Assembly (NCBI GenBank): GCA_024196135.1 | Contig: JAMQCK010000004.1 | Location: 62,001 to 126,000, forward strand | Reading direction: 5' to 3' | Length of the DNA: 64,000 nt | Source: Pleurotus ostreatus/Saccharomyces cerevisiae fusant | Lineage: Eukaryota > Opisthokonta | Shown: positions 24,590-34,327 of the stretch, piece by piece | How positions within the stretch are numbered: the stretch's first letter is position 1 | Layout of the letters: each line of letters opens with the position of its first letter | Program-made: the position numbers and the translations under genes | The notes under the pieces: generated by a model | What the model saw: the letters and a program-made list of their open reading frames with translations, nothing else | Database searches by the model: none | Told to the model about the DNA's origin: nothing

Positions 24590-24922
24590 GTACGAAATTT
24601 CGCCGCCTTCTTTTTATTCGCTTCGGTCACTTGTTCCAAGGCCTGTGGATATACGATGTCCATTTGATGATCGCTATTACTTTCTCTGGCGTTCTCCTCA
24701 AAGGAGCACTGACGGGGCAGGAGATTTTTGTGAGCTTTCTCTGAGTCGTCAGCAATTGTTTGCTGGGAGGTTTTGGACATGCATAAGCAATGCTCACCCT
24801 AAATTCGCAGGATGCCAGAACTGTATATATATACGCACGCGTAGATTGGTTTGTACTCGACTAAGAAGCATACCTCCACCAGCCCTGCATGTCCAGAGGT
24901 CGTCCATTCTCTTGTGTACCGT
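24590..24922. other. Intergenic between tRNA-Ala and MYND gene 2
   Basis: About 330 bp that contains the tRNA terminator T-runs and the 3' side of the minus-strand MYND gene 2. No other feature was seen. Confidence 0.4.
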
Positions 24923-26737
24923 TTACCAGAACGCAGCCCCGAGCGAGCCCATCAGCACAGTCGACTCCTCTGACCCCCTTCTCACCTGCGCGTAGACACG
25001 CGGAGGATCCGTGGGCGAAAGGGGATCTTCCATTGCGGACGCGCCCAGCTCCGGGCCAACATGGAATCTGATGAGAACGGCGTTGCCTATAACCGTCTCA
25101 TACGATCGGTGCAGGTTGGCTTCCTCAGCGAAGTCCCACGCCAGCTTCTTGAGGAGGCAGCGCTCGAAAGGCTGCAGGGACAAGCGAGGATTTTCGTCCT
25201 TCATATCTATTCAAGGGCATAGATCAATTAAAATGTCGGAAGGCGGGGTATATGAATGGGTTTCACGTACAACGTCGCTCGTCGGCTGTGCCGCAAGCTT
25301 CTCGATGCGCTATCCGCCAATGCATCTTCTGGCATTCCCGCGAGCAGTAAAATGCTCGACCGCAGCGACACATTTTGCACCCGATTGTTTCCGCCCCACC
25401 GCCTGGGCACTAGGTGAACGTCAGCAGGATAGAGGGCATGGGCATGGTCTTATAAGACCACTCACCAAGCCCTCATTGTGACAGCGCTTCGGGCCACTTA
25501 AGATCACTTTGAGCTCCTTCCGCGCTTTCTCGCGCAGAGAGAGCTGATACACGAAGAGGTTGAGCTCGGGAAGCACAGGTGGGTCGTCTCCTAGACAGCG
25601 CAATATTCGCAGTTTTCTGACCTCTCTGGTGAGCATGGTTATATGACATGGCCAGACGAGGCATGACGAGAGGAGGTCGCGGATGAGCTCGGCGGGCGGC
25701 ACCCTCCATCCCACGGGCCGCTTGCAGTCGTTCTCGTCGAAGACAGCACTTATCACGTATGCAAGAATGCGTACGTTCAAAATGTCCTCGACGGCACTGG
25801 GGTACTGCGACGCCAGACGAATGAGCTGTGATACGCAATGTGTCGTGATTGTTAGACTAGGAGCGATCTCTTCTCCGACGGGGTAGGCAACGGTCTTCAT
25901 CAGGATGCCACACAGCTTCTGGACCCCGCCGTGGGCGACGGAATTGTGTGACATGTCGTCAAAGGCGAGCAGCGTAGAAATCAACGAGAGGTAGGGTGGA
26001 ACGAGATTGTGGTCGAAACTATGATCGAAGAATGAGAGCATCGTGTCCAGCATTGTATGCAAGAATTTGGCAGGGTGCTGGGCGTCATAAGCTCGAATTT
26101 CTGCGAGCAAGCGAGGCGAGATGCTCGGATTGTCGAGAAGCTGAGACAGGACCAGGATCATGGTATGAGAAACTTGGGCGTCAATTACGGTTCTGACTCC
26201 AGAGTGATATGAGCAGTAGACATCCAGGAATACATTGGTGAAATCCGGCTGTGCGAGGCAACGATTGCGGCCCTCCTCGTACATGAGCGCGCTTGCCAGA
26301 TGCCGGCGAAGGATATATTCCAGCGGCACTAGGGCACAAGAGAAATGGCCGTCCACAAATTTCGGCCTGGGATGGTCTCTTCTCCCATCGTCGCGCATGT
26401 TTCCGGACGAGGGAAGTAGGAACTTTATCCACTGCCAGATACCGTCGAACGGAGCCAGTCCCAGCGTCGCGGTGGCACCCCCGCAAGCGTTGGCGGCTTC
26501 CAGTACTTGCCAGTACATCATGAGCGCTTCAAGAGCTTCGTGCACAGGCAGTGTGTCTGCGGGCCTCAGAGGGAGCCGAGGGATTTTGCGCGCGCCCAGA
26601 CGAACGTGTGCTTCCCTCACAATGGGTAGGCGCAGTATGTGGTAATCGAGTTCGGGAGGATCTCGCCGTACGTGCGTCCGTACGAGCTGCATGAAGCGTT
26701 TCTCCCATGCAGTGCCTAAGTCTGGCACATCTGGCAT
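24923..26737 (-). CDS. MYND-finger protein, family copy 2
   Basis: Three exons (26737-25466, 25409-25274, 25206-24923) join in phase to 563 residues. Exon 1 is 424 codons, as in copy 4; exon 2 is 136 nt, as in copy 1. Landmarks are LPIVREAHVRL, ARKIPRLPLRPADT, IWQWIKFLLPSSGN, CLAQPDF and EIRAYDAQHP. The finger has CHN, CP, MCRCGRAFYCS, ECQKMHW and H-x3-C, so all ligands are kept. The C-terminal domain starts MKDENPRLSLQPFERC and ends LGAAFW. The second intron has a weak GTTGTA donor, accepted because it gives the same phase and position as in the paralogues. A longer frame runs upstream to 26806, but its sequence reads like an intron (GTAAGT and acceptors), so MPDVPDLG at 26737 is preferred. 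The transposon's left end is 255 bp upstream. No function is known. Confidence 0.85.
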
Positions 26738-26992
26738 AACTACGGCCGCTAACGAAGGGCAGGGGAGGTCAAATGGAACCTGGTGGGAAGGAGCTTGCAT
26801 TGACACTTACTTGAAGAATGTTGATGACTGAGTATGCCCTAGATGAGGCGCGGAGCTATCGACTAGCGGCAAGAAGCAGAAGGCGTTGTGCAATTCGAAG
26901 ATGAAAGTTGGGAAAGAGAAAGTTGAACGTACCCTGCGCCGCGCCGAAGTGCAGCTTCGGTGATTGCCGAACTCATGTGGCGTCGGCGTGTT

Positions 26993-27013
26993 CTAGCGTT
27001 GCGGATGATACCT
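26993..27013 (+). repeat. Left terminal inverted repeat of the hAT-like element
   Basis: 21 bp beginning CTAGCGTTGCGG; inverted match to 31656-31676 with one mismatch. A weaker match continues inward (TTTGTTACCG here, TTTGTAACCG on the inverted right end). Confidence 0.8.
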
Positions 27014-27184
27014 ATAGTTTGTTACCGTCACGCAATGTTACCGGTTCCGAACCTGTCACATACCGGTATCATACCGCTGGCCCTCCCGAGCAGCTTTTGA
27101 CCTGGTATGATACATGATATGTGGCGTCGCTAGTGATCGACGCGTAAGGCAGCGACAACGAATTGAATATTCACTTTTGCCATC

Positions 27185-30100
27185 ATGGCTAGTAACATGT
27201 CGCTTCCTCGACATGTCTACGTCGAGTTGGTCGAGAAGGCCCCTATACCCGAGCTCCTCCTCGACAGTCTTATACCTGACCATGGAACTCCTACCCAAAA
27301 TATCGGTGCAATTCTCGTCCCACCACATGGGAAAGAACCGGTGCTATTGGGCCGCGTATCGTACAGCTCGGAGCCACCCCAGCCCATGTCCGACCCAAGC
27401 ATGATCATGTTCATGCAGGGGCTCCCTATGCCACAACCGCAGAACGTCAACGCTCTCGCAGAAAGCATTGTCGCACAGAGCGGCGCAGAATCCCTCATCT
27501 ACCCTGTCCAGCTCGCACCATCTCCGACTATTCAGCCTCCCCGCCTCCCTCTCTGGACCGTAACATACTGGGTTGAAGCCTATCAGCTCATATTCGCACG
27601 CACGGGATGGAGCAACGCACGCAAGTTTGTTGAGCAGGCGAAGATCGGCACGGACATTATCGACAACCTTCCATGGTGCATCGGCCTGCCCCACAACCTC
27701 GGCGAAGTGTCGCTGCTGCAGAGCTTCTGCGGTCAGGACTGGCTGTGGACAATGCACCTCGACATCATGCTCACCACGCTCCGCCTCGAGCTCAACGACC
27801 CTGCCATCATCGTCTGCCCCACGGAACTCGTCAGCAAGCTCGGGGCGATATACAGGGGCAACAGGGAGACATACCCGGCATTGAAGGACCAGCAATATGT
27901 TGCGCGACTTTGGCAGGATGACGACGGCGAACCTATCCGGAAACTCCTCATGGCCGTCCCAGTGATGCTCAGCGAGAGCGGTGCGAGGTTGACAGGGCCC
28001 AACGGTGTTGACGGGAACCACTACGCGTCGCTTGTGGTCGATGTGAGCACCCGGACCGTTCGCTACTTCGACCCAATGTACGTCGAACCACCGGCGGATC
28101 TACGCGACATCATGTCTTGGTGGCTTGCGGCTCATGGGATGCACGACTTCACGGAAGTCCTTGCCAGTCGCGGGTGCACTCGACAGGCTGATTGGTATTC
28201 CTGTGGGCTGCTCAGCATGAACGCACTCGAGCATGATGTCGCACCAGAGACGTACCCTCTCATCGAGGCAGCGCAATGCGACCGCGGGCGCTTAGTCATG
28301 CTGCAACGAGTCCTGCGTGTCATGAATACCTTCGTGAGTCTACTGTCCGTATACTGTTGGTTGATCTCACCTAAAAACAGGACTCGCGCTTCCCAGTCCC
28401 GCTGCCCGCGCGCGTGCCACGGCCCGCCAAGAAGATGAGCAAGATCATGGTCAAGGGGACAGGATCGGCAGTGACGCGGAAGTGGGAGACTATGGAACGC
28501 GACTCACTCACCGCCTTGGAAGCGCCCGACATCCCTCCCGAGCCTCAGCAGGCCGTCGCTTCGATAGCGGCTGAGCTGTTGGAGCATGCTGAAGATGACG
28601 CCGACGAACACGATTCTGATGTCGACGAGGCCGAGCCCGACACCGTGCCGCACTTCACGCGCAAACAGCTGGTTGATGTCCCGCCCCCGAAACGGGACAA
28701 GAGCAAGGGCGGGAGGAAGCGCAACGTGCTCTTGGATAAGCTGACGAAGAAGTGTTACTACATCGACAACAAGGGGGAGCGGAAGGACGTACATCGGTGT
28801 GTTGGAGATCCCGCCCGGAACAAGTGGTGCGGAGCGGTGTACACAACGCGTACACTGTCTCGATGGCTTGGGCATGCGACCGACTGCACGAAGATTCCTG
28901 CGGCGCTCCAGGACGAAGTGCGGGACGAGCTGGTTAAGACAGCCCCATCTGTTCAGGCTGCTGCGTTAGCCGATGCGCAACTAGCGAAGCTCGGGGACGC
29001 ACCTCCAACGAAGGCCCAGAAGACGTCCGCAGCGTCCACTCCCGGCTCACAGAAGCAGACGGTCCACCAGATCGCGCTCGGCCAGGGGCGCAAGGTCCGG
29101 CACGCGATGCTTGACGCTGCTGTCGTGGTCTTTTGGTGCATTGCTGGGCTGGCTCCCTATCTCGTCAAGCTCCCGCAGTGGAAACGGCTGTGGGAAATCA
29201 GCGACCCGACCTATACACCAGCGACGCGCGATCGGCTGGACGCACAGATTATGTCTGAAGCTGCAGCTGTCCGCGTCAAAGTCATGGAGATCCTGCAGGA
29301 ACGAGAGTATCTCACCATCTCGTACGACGGCGGCACCGCAAATAACAGCTCTCGACAGGCTTTCTGGACGTTTCATGTCTCAACAGAGCGTGGTGAAGTT
29401 TTCATGGTCGAAGTCAAGGAAGCAACAGATGTCCGCCATACGGCCGCGTGGATCAAAGGGCACGTTCTCGAGGTGATTGGACTTGCCTTTTTGGTCAGCC
29501 ATTGTTCTCGACACTCATGCTTCGTCGTGCAGATAATGACCAGGATTGGGATCTCACGTTTCATTGGCGCGTGCTGCGATAGTACTGGCAACACATATGG
29601 AAGTCGCGGACTCATCGAGGGAGACGTTAAGACCGTTCTGGCGCTCGCGGATGCTGGGCACCATTTGGGGAACACCTCAAAAGACCTGGTCAAGCTCCCG
29701 TGCTTTAAACGTGTATGTACCTCTCACGCTTTTCCGGTCTTCCCCAGCTCATATCTTGGTCAGGTCATACAAGGCATGCGCGCTATCATCTCGAAATTCC
29801 ACAAGTCACATCCTGCGATCCACGCTCTCGAGAAGCAAAGAGACGCCCTGGGGATTACTCGTGGGCTTGTTTCTATCAGTAAGACACGATTCGCAGCCAT
29901 CACCCACTCAGCAATCTCGGTCCAGCGATGCACGCCCGCAATCAAGCTTGTCGTAAGAGACAGAACGATTGATTGTGAGGTGCGCCGCCCCTCTGATGTT
30001 CATCTTACTATGTCTGACATATCCGTGGTAGGAGTTCGAGGATTTCTTCATGTCGGACAGTAGCTGGGACGCGACGTGCTTCCACAAAGAGCTGGATGAT

Positions 30101-31368
30101 CTCGTGGCTTTGACGATCTCAATCGCCAAAGCGATCGCCTGTCTCGAAGCAGTCGAAACAAGCCCTGCCGACGTGTATATCTTCTGGCACGCCGTCATGC
30201 GCAACACGACAGAGGCCGTAACTGATAAGTCGCGCGCCCTATCTGCTGATGTGCAAAAGCAGGTGCTTCAAGTTCTCGACCGTCGCTACAATCAGCTCTT
30301 TAAGGCTGGTGGCAGGCTATACAGCCCCATCTATGTTTCGGCGGCCTACCTTTCGCCCGGTATGCCCTTCTGACTGGCTAGGAAGCGCGCGTTTCTTACT
30401 TTCTTGTTAGATTACCTGCGCAATGGCCTGTTCTGCAAAGAATCGACAAGCGGACAGGCGTCAATCGCCGCTTTTGCGGGAATTCAGTATCCCGCCCTCT
30501 TCCAGCAGGTCGTTGCGTTCCTCGTGGACGTTGCGAAGAATGAGATCATGCACGGTGACAGGCCGCAGTTTACGCGGTGGAAGGGGCGCGCAAAGGACAT
30601 GAAAACGACCCTCATCGCGGAGATGAAGGCCTATTCCCGCAATCAATATCCGTACAATACACGCTTCCTACGCGACGATAGTAGTGTACGTGCCTGGTGG
30701 CAAGCACTTGCTGGTCAGCCTGAGGCGACTTTGCTTCCTGTGAGTCCTTTAACGTGTCCGTCATCGCTTCAACCATTGCTGACAACCTCTTTCAGTTCAT
30801 AGCCGTCAAGATACACTCTATCCGCGTGAACTCGATGCCCGACGAGCGCACCGTCTCGACGTTCACCTGGCTGACACCTGCCGTTCGCAACCGAGTCAAG
30901 ATAGAAAAGCTTGCCGCAATCACGTCTGTTCGGCAATACTACCGTGCGCAGGACTCTAACACGAAGGTACGCAGAAGCTCGTCGATCCGGGAATAGTTCT
31001 GAATTTCCGTTTAGAAGCGTAGTTCCGCCAACCCTCGACCTACCGTCAAGTTCTATGACATCAAGAAGTCATTCAACACCCCTGTGAAGGAGGACCCCGA
31101 GGTCGATGACAGTGACGGCCCCTCCTGGATCGACGAATCCGCGGACGACTCAGCGGACGACCCCGCGGACGACCCCGCGCAAGGTTCCCGCGCGAGCATA
31201 TCGGCAAACTTGAATTCACAATTTGTGGTGGCTGCGCTGGCGGACGTGAAGCCCGCCGCTGTCGACGACTCAGCAGCAGAAACTGGCCCGTCCGCACGCA
31301 CTGCCACTAGTGATGTTGTGGCACTGACTGACGATGACTTTGATGTTGTGGCTGCCGACTTTAGCTAG
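27185..31368 (+). CDS. Ulp1-like cysteine protease fused to hAT (DUF659-type) transposase
   Basis: Eight exons (27185-28333, 28381-29472, 29533-29712, 29764-29979, 30032-30359, 30411-30739, 30796-30966, 31015-31368) join in phase to 1272 residues with no stop. Residues about 120-380 form a C48/Ulp1 SUMO-protease-like domain: catalytic His in GNHYASLVVD, Asp in YFDPMY, and the Gln and Cys in RQADWYSCGLLSMNALE. Residues about 480-530 contain a BED-like zinc module (HRCVGDP, WCGAVY, H-x4-C). Then comes an RNase H-type transposase core: LTISYDGGTAN, FIGACCDSTGNTYGSR, ADAGHHLGNTSKDL and LVSISKTRFAAITHSA. The C-terminal hAT dimerisation segment is VNSMPDERTVSTFTWL, followed by an acidic tail with DDPADDPA repeats. 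It should bind the element ends and catalyse cut-and-paste transposition. The protease role (removing SUMO or ubiquitin from host factors) is inference. Confidence 0.88.
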
Positions 31369-31580
31369 GTTACTTACAATCCAATGTTGACCGTGATCCT
31401 TGGCTTTTTAGCTGCATCTGAACATCTTTTTGCGAACTCAATAAGTCTCAGTTGGACTTGGAAAGTACAAAACACTGCCCGCGGCTGTCAAAAACAGTGT
31501 AGAGCAAGGTCAAACGACGACAGAGCGGTCGTGCGCCTGTAGGTCACGTGATTGCGCCGCTAGCGCCACATAATCGGTAA

Positions 31581-31646
31581 GATACCGGTTACGAACCTCG
31601 CCTTGGGAGGCTTCGGCGCCGCCGACGGTACGATACCGGTTACAAA
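31581..31646 (+). repeat. Subterminal repeat pair near the right end of the transposon
   Basis: Two direct copies of GATACCGGTTACRAA at 31581-31595 and 31632-31646, identical but for one purine. Related ACCGGT-containing sites occur at the left end around 27040-27072. They are likely transposase binding sites. Confidence 0.6.
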
Positions 31647-31655
31647 GCTCCCGGG

Positions 31656-31676
31656 AGGTATCTTCCGCAACGCTAG
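31656..31676 (-). repeat. Right terminal inverted repeat of the hAT-like element
   Basis: 21 bp ending CCGCAACGCTAG; inverted match to 26993-27013 with one mismatch. Confidence 0.8.
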
Positions 31677-32426
31677 TCACCACAATGACCTCGGCGGCAA
31701 CGAATTGAATGATAGGCGTTGGCGTCGCTGACAAGGTGAACGGGACCTGGACGGATTTGCTTGTGCCTGCCAATGCCGCGCCTCCTCTTTTGCTCCCGCC
31801 AAAATGAAGGCTAATCATATGAATCAACCATCTTCAAGTATCTTCAGAGGTAAATTCGGTGTTCTCTCGTCTTGGTGGCTCGCTGAAAGTTGTTTTCAGG
31901 AGCTTGATAGTTGATCTTCGTTCGTCTGAACTCGGGATGAAGGAATGATGCTCCGCAGCATCCTCAGCGAAGAACTCCGGGCGAGTTCGGTCTCTAAACC
32001 TCCCAGGCACCCGTCGATCTCTGGGGAAAATGCGGGGCGCCGATTTTCGCCGGCAAGATCCAACCGATAGATCTTTCCATGATCTCTGATTCTCTCGAGG
32101 TGACAACCACCCGGCAACCAAGCGGCAAGTGCGCCTCATTCTGCAGTGAGTTCGGCGACGGACCGAGGACGAGGCCTCGAGTGCCTGTCTACCGTCTCAA
32201 ATACTTTGGCCTCGACTTCGCGAGGCGGGAAGGCCTGGGCGCGGCGGGCGTCCAGCCACAGCGCACGGATGGCGCTATGTCGCCCGTCGACGGGGCTGCG
32301 CGACCGCATCTCTGATATAATACTCCACCGCGACGCGCTACGTCCCCCTTTAAATTTTCCTCCTCCCTCGCCAGACCCTATCTCTCTCGCATTCACCAAT
32401 CAATATAATACCGAGGACCCAACGCG
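31677..32426. other. Intergenic, transposon right flank to protoglobin gene
   Basis: About 750 bp. Near its left end, 31698-31710 repeats in direct orientation a 13-bp sequence found inside the transposon at 27156-27168. The right half contains a GATATAATA run near 32313 and a pyrimidine-rich leader before the protoglobin ATG, both consistent with a promoter. No gene was recognised. Confidence 0.45.
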
Positions 32427-33673
32427 ATGCCCGCCCCGTACGACCCGCAGACTCGCGCATACGCGCCGTGCCCACCTCTTCCCACACATCACCATTCCGA
32501 AGCCTACCAGCTCGATCACGTAACGCGGGGAGGTCCCTCACACTCGCCACCCAACGGAAACTCTCACACCAAGATGGCGCACGGCTGCCCAGTCAGTGGG
32601 CACTCCGGGGGAGCTGGCCTCTGCCCCGTCCTCTCCAACACGTCCTCCTTCGGGGAGAAGAACCCGCCGTACGCGGAGTACGACGAGGAAGCGCTCTACA
32701 CCGACCTGCGCGTGCGCATCGACTACCTCACGCGCTTCGTGGGCTTCGACTCGGAGGACATTGACGCTCTGAACGAGATCGCGCCTGTGATCGAGCCGAT
32801 GATTCCTGACCTCGTCGACCGGGTGTACCACCAGCTCTTCAAGTTCGACGTGACGAAGCGGGTCTTCATGCCGCGGAAGGAGGGAACGGAGGGGAGGGTG
32901 CTCGCGGATCTGCACCACTTGACGCTTGATGCGCCGCAGATCCAGATGCGCAAGAAGACGTTCTCGGTCTACCTGCGCAAGCTGTTCGCGTCGGACTACG
33001 AGGAGTTCTCGACGTGGCAGTATTTTGGTGAGTCCGGTGGTGTGACGATCATGGCCCAGAACGCTAATCTCTCGCCTCAGACAACGTTGGCGTGATGCAC
33101 ACCGGCAAGGCTGGCCTGAAGCACCGCAAGCTTATGGGGAAGGATTCGCTGCATGTTGATATCATGCACCTGGCCATCCTCCTTGGTAGGGGACTATGCT
33201 TCTTCTCTCACACTCAATGCTTAATTTTCCACGTAGCCTGGACCCTCGACATCCTCACACCAGTCATTCTAAAGAATGAAGACTTCGACATGGACCGACG
33301 CATAGAAATCCTGCGCGCCCTGCAGAAGGTCGTCTGGATCCACAACGACCTCTTCACGCGGCACTACGTCCAGCGCGCGACGCACGTCTCCGCCCTGCGC
33401 AGCGCCTCCGCCAGCGTCGGCTCCTTCAGCACCATCAACGAGCACCCGCCCTCCATGCGCGCAAGCGCCAGCTCCGGCTCTTCGTCAGGCGGCGTCAACG
33501 AGTCGTACTTCCCGGGCTCCGCGCCCGGCGACCGCGTCTCGGGCGCGAGCCCCGTGCGCCGCCCGGGCACGAGCAGCAGCACACACTCGTTCACGAGCGG
33601 CTCGAGCGGCGCGCTCGGCTTCGACAAGCAGTCACAGTCCGGCAAGCAGCGCAAAACTTTCTTCGGCTTCTAG
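32427..33673 (+). CDS. Protoglobin-domain heme protein
   Basis: Exons 32427-33027, 33081-33185 and 33237-33673 join in phase to 380 residues. Residues about 80-300 fit the protoglobin/globin-sensor fold: YTDLRVRIDYLTRFVGF, PMIPDLVDRVYHQLFKFD, FSVYLRKLFASDYEEF, then DNVGVMHTGKAGLKHR, where the His of VGVMH is the expected proximal heme ligand, and LHVDIMHLAILLAWTLDIL. The N-terminus carries a Cys-Pro-containing stretch (GCPVSGHSGGAGLCPVLSN) that could be a heme-regulatory CP motif. The C-terminal 90 residues are Ser/Gly-rich and end KQRKTFFGF. Fungal protoglobin proteins are common in Agaricomycetes, but their role (oxygen, NO or CO sensing) is unknown. There is no output domain on this chain. 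Confidence 0.87.
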
Positions 33674-34327
33674 TCTTCCTCATACCTTGCCTATGATTAT
33701 AGTGAGTCCACCTCACCCGCGGGCGTCGCGCATCGGGAGGGCGTACTGACGCCGCGTCGTGCCGCAGATCTGTCGAAGACTACGGCGTGCTACTGTATTG
33801 TGTACGACTAATTACGCTGTGCTCTCCATGCACGGCGTCTCGAAAGACTCATTAGCCGGGGTGTATACCGGGCGTGTATACGTTATATCCTCAATCTACT
33901 TCACCATAGTAGCAGAAATCGTCGATGTACAACGCTTTTTCTTTACCTCTAGTAACTTATGTAGCTCCGCCGTAGATATAAGGCATGTAGCACTTCTAAT
34001 CCAACTGTATCTCCTGTCTTGGCCCCCCTCATACTCGTTCATGCGCCGCCACGGGCGCCTAGTTGAACATTGGCCAATCAGCAAAATTGCCTTTCAAAGC
34101 TGGCAAGTGCTTGAGACGAGCAGCAGATCGACAGTGATCGGCGACGTCTCCTCGACGTTCATTACCTTCCAGGTTACTGCTGCTCACCGATATCGTCGCC
34201 CTTCCGCCCTCGACTGTTGGGTCTGGCAAGTCAGAGGTCGCGGTCTGCTGCAGTCTCCCCTCGCAGAGCCTGTTCCATCCTTCCAAAGCGTCCCAAAGCG
34301 CGTTCGCGGTTCTCGTTCCAAATCTTC
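33674..34327. other. Intergenic, protoglobin gene to TRM2
   Basis: About 650 bp with the 3' UTR of the protoglobin gene and the TRM2 promoter. An open frame in phase with TRM2 runs upstream of its ATG, but it begins without a better start. Confidence 0.4.

Larger units (their letters stand above)
26993..31676 (+). mobile_element. hAT-like DNA transposon carrying an Ulp1-transposase fusion
   Basis: A 4.7-kb element bounded by 21-bp terminal inverted repeats that match at 20 of 21 positions. The ends read CTAGCGTTGCGG inward; from the second base TAGCG fits the YARNG rule of hAT elements. It carries a single multi-exon gene on the plus strand. Subterminal copies of an ACCGGTTAC-type motif lie at both ends, as expected for transposase binding sites. 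I could not find an 8-bp target duplication next to the repeats (GCGTGTTC on the left, GTCACCAC on the right), so the exact ends are not proven, or the flank has changed. The intact gene and well-matched ends suggest a young, possibly active copy. Confidence 0.8.

Noticed and set aside
27185..30063. Ulp1 protease and transposase as two separate genes
   Set aside because: A consensus intron at 28334-28380 joins them in phase 0, and the downstream part has no good start of its own before the BED-like module.
26993..31676. KDZ-type (Kyakuja/Dileera/Zisupton) transposon
   Set aside because: The Ulp1 domain suggested it, but the core motifs (DSTGNT, DAGHHLGNT, SKTRF) and the C-terminal dimerisation segment are of the hAT/DUF659 type, and the ends fit YARNG.
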